DNA from: Thermomonas paludicola
Lineage (GTDB): Bacteria > Pseudomonadota > Gammaproteobacteria > Xanthomonadales > Xanthomonadaceae
Length of the DNA stretch: 64,000 nt
Direction of reading: 5' to 3'
NCBI RefSeq assembly: GCF_024498955.1
Contig: NZ_CP093311.1
Span: forward strand, 992,001 to 1,056,000
The notes beneath the pieces are model-generated. The model made no database searches. It was not told where the DNA came from and saw only the letters and a list, made by a program, of their open reading frames with translations. This document shows, piece after piece, positions 1-9,500 of this stretch. Within the stretch, counting starts at the first letter, position 1. Each line of letters opens with the position of its first letter. The position numbers were made by a program, and so were the translations under genes.

Positions 1-882
1 GATGCGGGTCGGCGCGCGCTGGCGGGCCGCGTCGATACGCTGGCTTCCGTGCCGCAGGCGTCGGGTGGCTGGTATCGCGACCTCGCCAGCAGCGGCACGC
101 TGGCGCAGGCTGGCTACGACAGCGTGGGCATGGATGCCAGCGGCGAGATGTTCGGCAACGATTGGCGGATTGGCCGCAATGCGGTCATGGGGTTCGCGAT
201 GAACCGGCTCGACCAATCCAGCTGGTTGGGGCAGCTGGGCGACCGCAGTCGCGGTCACCAGCGCGAAGTGCAGCTGTACGCCGCAGCGTGGCATGGCCCG
301 TGGCAGGGGCAGGTGCAGCTCAGCTCGGGCGCGTTCCAGCGGCAGATGCAGCGCAACCTGCTGTTGGGAACCTTGCAGGAGGCGGTGGCCACGCAGTTGT
401 CGGGGAATTACGTCGGCGCATTCGGTGAAATCGGCCGCCGCTTCAACGCTGGCAGCGTGGCGCTGACGCCGTACCTTGGCGCGCAGTACCTGCGCATTGC
501 CAATGACGGGTTTTCCGAAGGCAGCGCGAGCGGGTTTGGGCTGCGCGCGAATGCGTGGGATGCCAGCCGCTGGCAGGCGGTGGCCGGCGTGCGCGCGGTG
601 CGCGGCTGGCGCCTGGGAGGCATGGACCTGCGCGCCGATGCGCGTGCCGAATGGCAGCAGGCGCTGGCAGCCAACGGTTTCGCGTTCGACGCCAGCTATG
701 CGGGGTTGGAGCAGTGGGCGCCGCTGCAGGGAATCGCCGTCGCACAGCGCAGCCAGCTGTTTGGCCTGGGTCTGTCGGCGCTGTGGGGTGAGCGGGCGCT
801 GTTCCGATTCGACCTCAGCCGTCGCAGCAGCCCGGTGGGCAGCAGCGGCATGGCTGCGCTGCAGGCGCAGTATCGGTTCTGA
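1..882 (+). CDS. Autotransporter beta-barrel domain, C-terminal fragment (5' end outside window)
   Basis: The reading frame is open from the first base and ends with a terminal aromatic residue (QYRF), typical of outer-membrane barrels recognised by BAM. The 293 visible residues show alternating polar/hydrophobic strands rich in Gly, Arg and Trp, as in the autotransporter barrel (about 270 residues), which inserts in the outer membrane and exports an upstream passenger. The passenger, possibly a subtilase or adhesin, lies outside the window, so its function cannot be stated. An internal ATG at 49 is in frame but is not needed as a start. A REP-like hairpin follows the stop. Confidence 0.75.
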   Translation, partial: DAGRRALAGRVDTLASVPQASGGWYRDLASSGTLAQAGYDSVGMDASGEMFGNDWRIGRNAVMGFAMNRLDQSSWLGQLGDRSRGHQREVQLYAAAWHGPWQGQVQLSSGAFQRQMQRNLLLGTLQEAVATQLSGNYVGAFGEIGRRFNAGSVALTPYLGAQYLRIANDGFSEGSASGFGLRANAWDASRWQAVAGVRAVRGWRLGGMDLRADARAEWQQALAANGFAFDASYAGLEQWAPLQGIAVAQRSQLFGLGLSALWGERALFRFDLSRRSSPVGSSGMAALQAQYRF

Positions 883-894
883 TGATGTGCGTGC

Positions 895-924
895 CCGTCA
901 TTCCGGCGAAGACCGGAATGACGG
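895..924. repeat. REP-like hairpin between convergent genes
   Basis: Arms 895-906 and 913-924 form a perfect 12-bp stem with loop CGAAGA. The core GTCATTCC...GGAATGAC matches the ends of the REP pair at 41674-41760, so this looks like a single member of the same family. It lies between the autotransporter and isovaleryl-CoA dehydrogenase stops and could also act as a bidirectional terminator, although it has no T-run. Confidence 0.7.
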
Positions 925-933
925 CTTGCATGC

Positions 934-2091
934 TCAGTGGTTGCCGGCGAACAGCTCGCGGCCGATCAGCATGCGGCGGATCTCGTTGGTGCCGGCGCCG
1001 ATCGCGTACAGCTTGGCGTCGCGCAGGATCCGCCCGGTGGCGAATTCGTTGATGTAGCCGTTGCCACCGAGCGACTGGATGGCTTCCAGCGCCACCTGCA
1101 CCGCCGCCTCGGAGGCATGCAGCAGGCAGGCGGCGGCGTCGATGCGGCTCTTGTGGCCGGCGTCGTAGTCGCGTGCCACCTGGTAGGCAAAGGCGCGGCT
1201 GGACTGCAGCGCCGTGTACATGTCGGCGATCTTGGCCTGCATCAGCTCGAAGGTGCCGATGGCCTGGCCGAACTGGCGACGCTCGCGCACGTAGGGCAGG
1301 GCGATGTCCAGCGCCGCCTGCATCAGCCCGATGGGGCCGCCGGACAGCACCAGGCGTTCGGTGTTCAGGCCGCTCATCAGCACCTTGACGCCGTTGTTGA
1401 CTTCGCCCAGCACGTTCTCCTGCGGGATCTCGCAGTTCTCGAACACCAGCTCGCAGGTGTTGCTGCCGCGCATGCCGAGCTTGTCCAGCTTCTGCGCGGT
1501 GGAGAAGCCCTTCATGCCCTTCTCGACAATGAAGGCGGTCATGCACTTGCTGCCCAGCTCGCGGCTGGCGGTGCGCATGTAGACGATCAGCACGTCGGCT
1601 TCGGGGCCGTTGGTGATCCACATCTTGTTGCCGTTGGCCACCCACGCGCCGTTCTTCAGCTCGGCGCGGCAGCTCATCGAGCCGACCACGTCGGAACCGG
1701 CGCCCGGTTCGCTCATCGCCAACGCGCCCTTGAATTCGCCGCTGCACAGCTTGGGCAGGTATTTCTCCCGCTGCGCATCGTTGCCGTTGGCATACAGGTT
1801 GTTGACGCAGAGATTGGAATGCGCGCCGTAGGACAGGCCGATGGCGCCCGAGGCGCGGCTGATTTCCTCCATCGCCACCAGGTGGGCCAGGTAGCCCAGT
1901 CCGCTGCCGCCGTACTCGCCCGGAACGGTCATGCCCAGCAGGCCCATCTCGCCCAGCATCGGCCACAGCTCCTGCGGGAACCAGTTGTCCTCGTCGGCCT
2001 TGGCCGCGCGCGGCGCGATTTCTGTTTCGGCAAAGCGGCGAACCGCCTCGCGCAGGGCATCGATGTCTTCGCCGAGGGGGAATGGACGCAT
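934..2091 (-). CDS. liuA: Isovaleryl-CoA dehydrogenase
   Basis: FAD-dependent acyl-CoA dehydrogenase of 385 residues, which in leucine catabolism oxidises isovaleryl-CoA to 3-methylcrotonyl-CoA. The acyl-CoA dehydrogenase layout is complete: N-terminal helical domain, middle beta domain ([10 protein letters not shown] near residue 130, WITNG near 158) and C-terminal helical domain. Two details favour the isovaleryl subfamily. The sequence [11 protein letters not shown] carries Glu at the position of the catalytic base of IVD, and [10 protein letters not shown] has Gly where medium- and short-chain enzymes carry their catalytic Glu. The start has GGAG upstream. Leucine dehydrogenase lies upstream on the same strand and the matching carboxyltransferase is at 19718. 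Confidence 0.9.
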   Translation of the reverse strand: MRPFPLGEDIDALREAVRRFAETEIAPRAAKADEDNWFPQELWPMLGEMGLLGMTVPGEYGGSGLGYLAHLVAMEEISRASGAIGLSYGAHSNLCVNNLYANGNDAQREKYLPKLCSGEFKGALAMSEPGAGSDVVGSMSCRAELKNGAWVANGNKMWITNGPEADVLIVYMRTASRELGSKCMTAFIVEKGMKGFSTAQKLDKLGMRGSNTCELVFENCEIPQENVLGEVNNGVKVLMSGLNTERLVLSGGPIGLMQAALDIALPYVRERRQFGQAIGTFELMQAKIADMYTALQSSRAFAYQVARDYDAGHKSRIDAAACLLHASEAAVQVALEAIQSLGGNGYINEFATGRILRDAKLYAIGAGTNEIRRMLIGRELFAGNH

Positions 2092-2138
2092 GGGGAATCG
2101 CTCCAGCTAGAGGTGACGTTGAAGTGGGTTCCGCAGAG

Positions 2139-2160
2139 CCCCCCTTTGAGCAAAGGGGGG
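2139..2160. repeat. C6T3/A3G6 hairpin between leucine and isovaleryl-CoA dehydrogenase genes
   Basis: Arms 2139-2148 (CCCCCCTTTG) and 2151-2160 (CAAAGGGGGG) are perfectly complementary with almost no loop. It sits downstream of the leucine dehydrogenase stop and upstream of the isovaleryl-CoA dehydrogenase start. It may be a terminator or attenuator between the two genes, or a short dispersed repeat. No second copy was seen in the window. Confidence 0.55.
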
Positions 2161-2248
2161 CGCCGCGACAGCGGCAGGTGGGGCGACTCGCGGGGGCCCA
2201 GCGTTTGCTTGCAACGTCCGGGACCGATCTGGGCGAAGCCCGGGTCAA

Positions 2249-3346
2249 TCAGGCCCGAATACGGCCCTGGAAGCGGGTGCGGCCGCGTCCCAGCGGCAGC
2301 TTCAGCTTGCCGATGGTCTGGATGCGCTCTTCGGCGAGGCGATCGGCGGCCATGTAGGTCGGGATTCTCTCGCGGTCGGCGATCTCGTAGATGCGCGACA
2401 GGTTGTGGTAAATGGTGCGCATCATGCGCATGGCGCGCTCGCGGTTGTAGCCGTCCAGCTCCAGCGCCACGTTCATCACGCCGCCGGCGTTCACCGCGTA
2501 ATCCGGCGCGTACAGGATGCCGCGCTTGAGCACTTCGTCACCGATCTCGTTGTTGGCCAGCTGGTTGTTGGCTGCGCCGCAGATCACCTTGCACTTCAGG
2601 CGCGGCAGGGTCTGCTCGTTGACGGTGCCGCCCAGCGCGCAGGGCGAATAGACGTCGGCTGGCACGTCGTAGATGTCGTCCAGGCCCACCGCTTCGGCGC
2701 CGTACTCGGTGACGGCCTTGTCCACCAATGCCGGGTTGATGTCGGTCACGAAGATTTTCGCGCCGCGTTCCTTCAACAGCTTCACGTATTCCATGCCGAC
2801 GTGGCCCAGGCCCTGCACGGCGTAGGAGTACTTGCCCACGTCCTCATCGCCGAACTTGTGGTTCAGCGTGGCCATCAGGCCCTGCAGCGCGCCGTAGGCG
2901 GTGAACGGCGACGGATCGCCGGAGCCGCCGTGGACCTGGTGCACGCCGGTCACGTACTCGGTCTCGCGGTACACGTATTCCATGTCGTTGACGTCGATGC
3001 CCACGTCCTCGGCGGTGATGTAGCGGCCGCCCAGCGATTCCACGAACTGGCCGAACGCGCGGAACAGCGCTTCGGACTTGTCGGTGGCCGGGTTGCCGAT
3101 GATCACCGCCTTGCCGCCGCCGATGTTCAGGCCGGCCACCGCGTTCTTGTAGGTCATGCCGCGCGACAGGCGCAGCACGTCGTTCAGCGCCTCGGCTTCG
3201 CTCTTGTAGGGCCACATGCGGGTGCCGCCCAGGGCCGGACCCAGCACGGTGTTGTGGATGGCGATGATCGCCTTCAGGCCGGCGTCCTTGTTGTGGCAGA
3301 ACACGACCTGTTCGTGGCCGTAGGTATCGAGCGTTTCGAAAATCAT
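2249..3346 (-). CDS. ldh: Leucine dehydrogenase (Glu/Leu/Phe/Val dehydrogenase family)
   Basis: NAD-dependent oxidative deamination of branched-chain amino acids to 2-oxo acids, the entry to leucine, valine and isoleucine breakdown. It has 365 residues, the usual length for bacterial leucine dehydrogenase. The N-terminal substrate domain has GGTRMWPY and GLNIGGGKAVI, whose Lys is the catalytic lysine of the family. The Rossmann domain has GLGHVG near residue 175. The GGAG six bases before the ATG supports this start. A perfect 19-bp palindrome and a TAGAAT-like -10 element lie upstream. Substrate preference (Leu versus Val or Phe) is by similarity only. Confidence 0.88.
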   Translation of the reverse strand: MIFETLDTYGHEQVVFCHNKDAGLKAIIAIHNTVLGPALGGTRMWPYKSEAEALNDVLRLSRGMTYKNAVAGLNIGGGKAVIIGNPATDKSEALFRAFGQFVESLGGRYITAEDVGIDVNDMEYVYRETEYVTGVHQVHGGSGDPSPFTAYGALQGLMATLNHKFGDEDVGKYSYAVQGLGHVGMEYVKLLKERGAKIFVTDINPALVDKAVTEYGAEAVGLDDIYDVPADVYSPCALGGTVNEQTLPRLKCKVICGAANNQLANNEIGDEVLKRGILYAPDYAVNAGGVMNVALELDGYNRERAMRMMRTIYHNLSRIYEIADRERIPTYMAADRLAEERIQTIGKLKLPLGRGRTRFQGRIRA

Positions 3347-3427
3347 TGCAAAACTCCGGCCGCAACCGCATGGCGGGCATCGGTGGCGGCGGCTGACGGG
3401 ATGGAAAACCGGAATACAGCTTCAGTA

Positions 3428-3446
3428 CCGTCGGACGGTCCGACGG
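3428..3446. promoter_or_regulatory. Perfect 9-1-9 palindrome, probable operator of the leucine dehydrogenase gene
   Basis: Arms CCGTCGGAC and GTCCGACGG are separated by one base. The site is about 80 bp upstream of the start codon. A TAGAAT-like -10 (complement of 3457-3462) places it just downstream of the likely transcription start, a repressor position. The cognate regulator is not in the window. Confidence 0.55.
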
Positions 3447-3507
3447 CAGGGGCAGTATTCTAAGCCATTGCCGGAATCCACCTGAATACGCTTGGGTACG
3501 GTACTGC

Positions 3508-4320
3508 TCAGGTCGCGGGTTTGGGTGCGTTGAAGCCGGCACAGGGATCGGCGCGCTGGGTGAGCGGAATGCGTCGAACCTCATCGAACGCCGCCGCATC
3601 CGCGGAGGGCTCCAGAAAGCCCACCGCGTGCGGGGCAAATCCGCTGCGACGCAGCCAGTACGGCACCGCGATGTCGCGCCGCACGTGGCCGTTGCCGGCA
3701 ATCAGCACCACGCCGCCGGTGGCGTGCGCGCGCAGGGTTTGCGCCATCACCACGTCGCGTGCGATCTGCGCCTTGGCCATCGGGCCGACCAGTGCTTCCG
3801 GCAGTGCGCCGCAGTGACTGTCACGCACTGCGTTTTCCTGTGCAGCCAGCACCCCGCTGGGTAGAGTGTCCAGCGAATAATGTGCGATGAGAGCGGCCGG
3901 CAGCGCGGCGGCAAAGCCATCTTTCACGACCTTGGACGCCTCGCCGCGCGACAAATTGGCACCATACAGTGGCAGTTTGTATTGCAATGCCAGCGCAATC
4001 ACCGGTGTGTAGTACTCCCATGTCCAGCTGCTCTTGGCCGCAGCCACTTTGGCAATCACGCAAGCGGCATCGGCGCATTCGCGCATTGCCGCGTCCAGCG
4101 CAGGTTGCTGATCAGTATCAAACTGCTCCATCGCAATCGCAGGGCGCCAGCCGGCGGCAAGTTTGCCCTGCAGCAAGGCCACGCGCGCAGCATGACCTGC
4201 GGCGTTGTCGTGTACTTCGCCCAGCAAAAGCACCTGTGGCGCAACATCGCTGACAGTGGCCGGCGTGGAGCAGGCGGACAGGGCGATCAGCAGAGGCAAC
4301 AGCAGCGCGTGGCGGGTCAT
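3508..4320 (-). CDS. ChaN-like haem-binding lipoprotein
   Basis: 270-residue predicted lipoprotein with signal peptide and lipobox LSAC (Cys17). The body matches the ChaN/DUF399 family: LLLGEVHDN near residue 32, AMEQFD near 64, PLYGANLSR, and IAGNGHVRRDIAVPYWL near 210. Family members bind haem and are implicated in iron uptake. The gene diverges from the serine hydrolase at 4482, with a 12-bp-arm inverted repeat between them. Both genes use more A/T at third codon positions than their neighbours, which suggests they arrived or evolved as a unit. Confidence 0.75.
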   Translation of the reverse strand: MTRHALLLPLLIALSACSTPATVSDVAPQVLLLGEVHDNAAGHAARVALLQGKLAAGWRPAIAMEQFDTDQQPALDAAMRECADAACVIAKVAAAKSSWTWEYYTPVIALALQYKLPLYGANLSRGEASKVVKDGFAAALPAALIAHYSLDTLPSGVLAAQENAVRDSHCGALPEALVGPMAKAQIARDVVMAQTLRAHATGGVVLIAGNGHVRRDIAVPYWLRRSGFAPHAVGFLEPSADAAAFDEVRRIPLTQRADPCAGFNAPKPAT

Positions 4321-4344
4321 GTAGGGTCACCAGAAATAGTGACT

Positions 4345-4387
4345 CCAGCATGCCACATTATGGTGGATGGCCTGCGTGGCATGCTGG
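4345..4387. promoter_or_regulatory. Inverted repeat in the chaN-like/serine hydrolase divergent promoter
   Basis: Perfect 12-bp arms CCAGCATGCCAC (4345-4356) and GTGGCATGCTGG (4376-4387) are separated by 19 bp. Each arm also contains the palindrome GCATGC. The position between two divergent starts suggests a shared operator, though an RNA hairpin is possible. Confidence 0.5.
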
Positions 4388-4481
4388 CCACGTTTGCCAA
4401 TAGGCACCGTTGAATTGGAATTGCATTGCTTCACCACGCGTCGCTACCGCGCCATCCCTGCCCACTTTCCGGAGAATTGCA

Positions 4482-6476
4482 ATGCGCCCAATGTTCAAGC
4501 ACACCGCGCTGGTGATCGGACTCTCGATCTCCACGGCACTCCCGATGTCGATCTCGGTCGCAGCTGCGCCTGCACCGCAAGCTGCGACGGCAGCGGCTGA
4601 TCAACCGGCCACAACACCGCGTGGGACAACGTTTATTCTTCCCGAGGGTTGGACACGCGAGCAACGCGGCAATGCCGTGGTGTTGACCCCGCCCGAAGCT
4701 GACGGCTCGCGCTTGGTGATTGTGGATGCGACGGCTGGCAGCGCGGATGACGCCGTAGCGCAGGCATGGCAGGCATTGGGCATGGCGCCGAAATTTTTAC
4801 TGGCCACCGATGCCGCCCCGCGTGATGGCTGGGAGCAGCGTCGTTCCTATGATTATGACGTGCCGCAGAATGCCAAGCGGGTCGTCAACGCCTCGGCCTA
4901 TCGGCGCGGCAAATTGTGGACGGTGATCCTGGCCGATGTAGACCAAGGTATCGCCGAAAAGCGCGCATCGCAGTTTGGCAAACTCTTTCAACGACTACTG
5001 CCAGCGGGTTATGTGCGTGAAACCTTCGCCGGGCGCAGTGCACATCCATTGGATGCGGCCCGCCTGCAGCAAGTGGCCAATTTTGTCGAACAGATGCGCA
5101 AGGATTTTGATGTGCCGGGTGTCGCCATCGGCATCATTCAGAATGGCAAAGTGGTGATGGCACGTGGCTTCGGGGTGCGTCAGCTGGGCAAGCCTGCCAA
5201 AGTCGATGCCGACACCCGCTTCATGATCGCCTCCAATACCAAGGCGTTGACCACGCTGATGCTGGCCAAACTGGTGGATGCCGGCAAGCTGGATTGGAAT
5301 GCGCGCGCCGAAGATGTGTATCCCGGCTTCAAACTGGGGGATGCCGCCACCACTGACAAGGTGTTGGTGAAACACCTGATCTGCGCGTGCACTGGTGTGC
5401 CCAGGCAGGATATGGAGTGGTTGTTTGAAGGCGAAAAACAAACCCCCGCCAGCGTGCTGACAACGCTGGGCACGATGCAACCCACCAGCGGGTTTGGTGA
5501 ATTGTTCCAGTATTCCAACCCGATGGCTGCGGCTGCGGGTTATATCGGCGGCCAAGTTGCGTACCCCGGTAGTGAGCTGGGCGCCGGCTATGACAGGGCG
5601 ATGCAGGCGCTGGTATTTGATCCATTGGGCATGCGCAACACCACCTTCGATTATGTCAAGGCGCAAACCGGTGACTACGCTGCGCCGCATGGTTACGACA
5701 TCAACCACAAGGTGCAGGTCATGGGCATGGGGTTGAACGACACCATCATCGCCTCGCGTCCAGCCGGTGCGGCGTGGAGCACGGTGGACGACATGCTCAA
5801 GTATGTACAAATGGAAATCGACCGTGGCCTGCTGCCGGATGGCAAACGCTACATCGGGGAGGCTGCTTTATTGCAACGTCGTGAGCCGCAAATCGCCCTC
5901 GGCGTGGACAAGAATTATGCAATGGCCTTGATGGTGGACAACAGTGACGGCGTCACCGTGATCGACCACGGCGGCGACTTGGGCGGCTTCCATTCCAACA
6001 TGATGTGGTGGCCGGAGCAGAAAGTGGGCGCGGTGATCCTGACCAATGCCGATGAAGGCGTGTACCTACGTGGCCCGTTCAAGCGGCGGCTGATGGAGTT
6101 GATGTTCGATGGCGAGCCGCAGGCGGTGGCCGCTGCCGCCGCCACAGCCAAAGCCAATCGCGCCGCATTCGATGCGCAGCGCAAGTTGCTGCAGTGGCCC
6201 GCAGACAACAAAGCGCTGGCCGCCCTTGCGCCGCGCTATCACAACGCTGCGCTGGGTGATGTGCAGGTCGTTCGCAAGCCGGGGAAAGTGGTCTTCGATG
6301 TGGGCGCGTTTGCATCTGCGGTTGCGACCCAGCCACAGCCTGACGGTAGTCTGGCGTTTGTCACCATAGACCCGGTGGCCGCCGGATTCCCGTTTGTCGG
6401 TGCAGTGAAGGCTGGTGTGCGCCAGCTCATTGTGCGCGACGGCCAGCATGAGTACGTGTTTGATGAAGTGAAGTAG
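4482..6476 (+). CDS. Serine hydrolase, class C beta-lactamase/esterase family
   Basis: 664-residue secreted serine hydrolase. An N-terminal signal peptide (about residues 1-28) is followed by an uncharacterised domain of about 150 residues, then a beta-lactamase-type catalytic domain with SNTK (SxxK motif), YSN (YxN motif) and HGGDLGG near residue 500 (HxG-like motif). A C-terminal domain of about 130 residues follows. Such enzymes include penicillin-binding-protein-like peptidases and esterases, and true beta-lactamase activity cannot be assumed. The start is set at 4482 because GGAG precedes it and a signal peptide follows directly. Base composition is more A/T-rich than in adjacent genes. 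Confidence 0.8.
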   Translation: MRPMFKHTALVIGLSISTALPMSISVAAAPAPQAATAAADQPATTPRGTTFILPEGWTREQRGNAVVLTPPEADGSRLVIVDATAGSADDAVAQAWQALGMAPKFLLATDAAPRDGWEQRRSYDYDVPQNAKRVVNASAYRRGKLWTVILADVDQGIAEKRASQFGKLFQRLLPAGYVRETFAGRSAHPLDAARLQQVANFVEQMRKDFDVPGVAIGIIQNGKVVMARGFGVRQLGKPAKVDADTRFMIASNTKALTTLMLAKLVDAGKLDWNARAEDVYPGFKLGDAATTDKVLVKHLICACTGVPRQDMEWLFEGEKQTPASVLTTLGTMQPTSGFGELFQYSNPMAAAAGYIGGQVAYPGSELGAGYDRAMQALVFDPLGMRNTTFDYVKAQTGDYAAPHGYDINHKVQVMGMGLNDTIIASRPAGAAWSTVDDMLKYVQMEIDRGLLPDGKRYIGEAALLQRREPQIALGVDKNYAMALMVDNSDGVTVIDHGGDLGGFHSNMMWWPEQKVGAVILTNADEGVYLRGPFKRRLMELMFDGEPQAVAAAAATAKANRAAFDAQRKLLQWPADNKALAALAPRYHNAALGDVQVVRKPGKVVFDVGAFASAVATQPQPDGSLAFVTIDPVAAGFPFVGAVKAGVRQLIVRDGQHEYVFDEVK

Positions 6477-6497
6477 GGCAGCAGCAGACGCAGCGGG

Positions 6498-6552
6498 CTG
6501 CGTTCACATGGGCGGTACAATGGGCAAATTGCCACGTCCCATGTGAACGCAG
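6498..6552. promoter_or_regulatory. Nested inverted repeat around the icmF promoter and start
   Basis: Perfect 15-bp arms lie at 6498-6512 and 6538-6552, separated by 25 bp. Inside the spacer, TGGGCAAATTGCCA is itself nearly palindromic and TACAAT (6516-6521) resembles a -10 box. The right arm ends five bases before the ATG at 6558. The element could be an operator or a 5'-UTR hairpin that occludes translation initiation. It has no T-run. Confidence 0.55.
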
Positions 6553-6557
6553 TCTCA

Positions 6558-9500
6558 ATGAATACCCCCACCGCCCAGCTTCCAACCACGGCTTCCACCG
6601 CACTGGACGAACACCGCAGCCCGCTGCGCTTCGTCACCGCCGCCAGCCTGTTCGACGGCCACGACGCCGCCATCAATATCATGCGCCGGCTGATCCAGGC
6701 GCAGGGCGCGGAGGTCATCCACCTGGGCCACAACCGCAGCGTGGAAGACGTGGTGCGCGCGGCGCTGCAGGAAGACGCCGATGCCATCGCGCTGTCGTCC
6801 TACCAGGGCGGCCACGTGGAATACCTGAAGTACATGGTGGACATGCTGAAGGAGCGCAACGCCGCGCACATCCGCGTGTTCGCCGGCGGCGGCGGCACCA
6901 TCACGCCCGAGGAAATCCGCGAGCTGGAAGCCTACGGCGTCGAGCGCATCTACCACCCCAACGACGGCATGCACATGGGGTTGGTGGCGATGATCGAGGA
7001 CGTGGTCAAGCGCGCCGGGGCCGCGCGCCTGCCCGTCGACAAGCCGCACAAGGTTGAATTCGACAACGAGATCGAGATCGGCCGGATGCTCAGCGCCATC
7101 GAGGAGCAGGCGCTGGACGAGGCCGAGCTGGCCCACCTGCGCAAGGAATGGCAGCTGGCCGGCGGCAAGACCCCGGTGGTGGGCATCACCGGCACCGGCG
7201 GCGCCGGCAAGTCGTCGGTCACCGATGAGCTGCTGAACCGCTTCCTGGCCCACTTCCCGGACATGCACATCGCCGTGGTCAGCGTGGACCCGACCCGCCG
7301 CCGCACCGGTGGCGCGCTGCTGGGCGACCGCATCCGCATGAACTCGCTGCGGTCCCACCGCGTATACATGCGTTCGATGGCCACGCGCCGGCAGAACGTC
7401 GCCACCAATGCGGTGCTCAAGGACTGCATTGGTTTTCTCAAGAGCCTTGCCTACGACCTGGTGATCGTGGAAACCGCCGGTATCGGCCAATCGGATTCGG
7501 AAATCGTCGACCTGGTCGATTTCCCGATGTACGTGATGACCAGCGACTACGGCGCGGCGTCGCAGCTCGAGAAGATCGACATGATCGACTTCGCCGAGCT
7601 CATCGTGCTCAACAAGTACGACCGCCGCGGCGCCGAAGACGCGCTGCGCGACATCCGCAAGCAGTGGAAGCGCAATCGCGTCGCGTTCCAGACCAGGGAC
7701 GAAGACGTCCCGGTGTACCCGACCATCGCCAGCCAGTTCAACGACCCCGGCATCAGCTGGATGTTCGCCAACCTGTGCCGCCTGCTGGGCAACAAGCTCG
7801 GCATCGCGTTGAAGCCCAACATCGACACCACCCTGAAAGAGCCCCGCGCCACCGTGCTCATTCCCGGCGCCCGCACGCGGTACCTGGCCGAAATCGCCGA
7901 GCAGGGCCGCGGCATCAACCGCCAGATCGAATCCCAGGCCGAGATCGCCGACCGCGCGCAGGCGCTGTACCAGGCGTTGCAGGAACTGGGCGATGCCGAC
8001 CTGCCGGCACCGTTGGACATCTTCGGCACGGGCGCATTGACCGATGGCGACGACCGCAGCTTGCTCACCCTGCGCCAGCGCTACAACGACGCCATCCAGT
8101 CGCTCACCGCCGACAACCTCAAGCTCCTGCGCACCTGGCCTGCGCGCCTGAAATCGATCACCGACGAATTCACCGAATACAAGGTCCGCGACAAGACCAT
8201 CCGCGTCGAAAACTACCGCGACTCGCTCAGCCACCAGCCCATCCCCAAGATCGCCGCGCCCACCTACAAGAGCTGGGGCGAGCTGCTGACTTTCCTCGGC
8301 AAGGAAAACCTGCCGGGCAGCTACCCCTATACCGGCGGCGTGTATCCGTACCGCCGCACCGGCGAAGACCCGATCCGCATGTTCGCGGGCGAGGGCACGC
8401 CGGAGCGCACCAATCGCCGCTTCCATTACCTCAGCGTCGGCCAGCCGGCCGCGCGCCTGTCCACCGCCTTCGACAGCGTCACGCTGTATGGCGAAGACCC
8501 GGCGCTGCGCCCGGACATCTACGGCAAGATCGGCAACTCCGGCGTCAACATCCCCACCCTGGACGACATGAAGAAGCTGTACTCCGGCTTCGACCTGTGC
8601 GCGCCCACCACCAGCGTGTCGATGACCATCAATGGCCCCGCGCCGATGATCCTGGCGATGTTCATGAACTGCGCGATTGACCAACAGGTGGAGAAATACC
8701 TGAAGGCCGATGACGCCCGCTGGGCCGATGCGCAGAAGACGCTGGACAAACTCTTCGAAGGCTGCGCGCGTCCGCACTACCACGGCGACTTGCCGCCGAC
8801 CAACAACGGCTTAGGGCTGGGCCTGCTGGGCGTTTCCGGCGACCAGATGGTGGATGCCGAGACGTATGCCCGCATCAAGGCGGACACCCTCAAGACCGTG
8901 CGCGGCACCGTGCAGGCCGACATCCTCAAAGAGGATCAAGCGCAGAACACCTGCATTTTCAGCACCGAATTCGCGCTGCGCATGATGGGTGATATCCAGC
9001 AGTATTTCGTCGACAACGGCGTGCGCAATTTCTATTCGGTCAGCATCTCCGGCTACCACATCGCCGAAGCCGGGGCCAACCCGATCAGCCAGCTCGCCTT
9101 CACCCTGAGCAATGGCTTCACGATTGTCGAGTACTACCTGGCGCGCGGGATGAAGATCGACGATTTCGCGCCCAACCTGAGCTTCTTCTTCAGCAACGGC
9201 ATGGACCCGGAATACACCGCCATCGGCCGCGTCGCCCGCCGCATCTGGGCGCGCGCCATGCGCGAGCGCTACGGCGCCAACGAGCGCAGCCAGATGATGA
9301 AGTACCACATCCAGACCAGCGGCCGCTCACTGCACGCGCAGGAAATCCAGTTCAACGACATCCGCACCACGCTGCAGGCGCTGTATGCGCTGTTCGACAA
9401 CTGCAACAGCCTGCACACCAACGCCTATGACGAAGCCATCACCACGCCCACCGAGGAATCGGTGCGCCGCGCGGTGGCCATCCAGATGATCATCAACAAG

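Noticed and set aside
6477..6557. Cobalamin riboswitch upstream of icmF
   Set aside because: The gap is only about 80 bp and no B12-box-like sequence is visible; the structure present is a simple inverted repeat.
6555..8783. A 742-residue minus-strand frame within icmF
   Set aside because: Antisense of a high-GC gene; low-complexity His/Val/Gly/Ala sequence without motifs.
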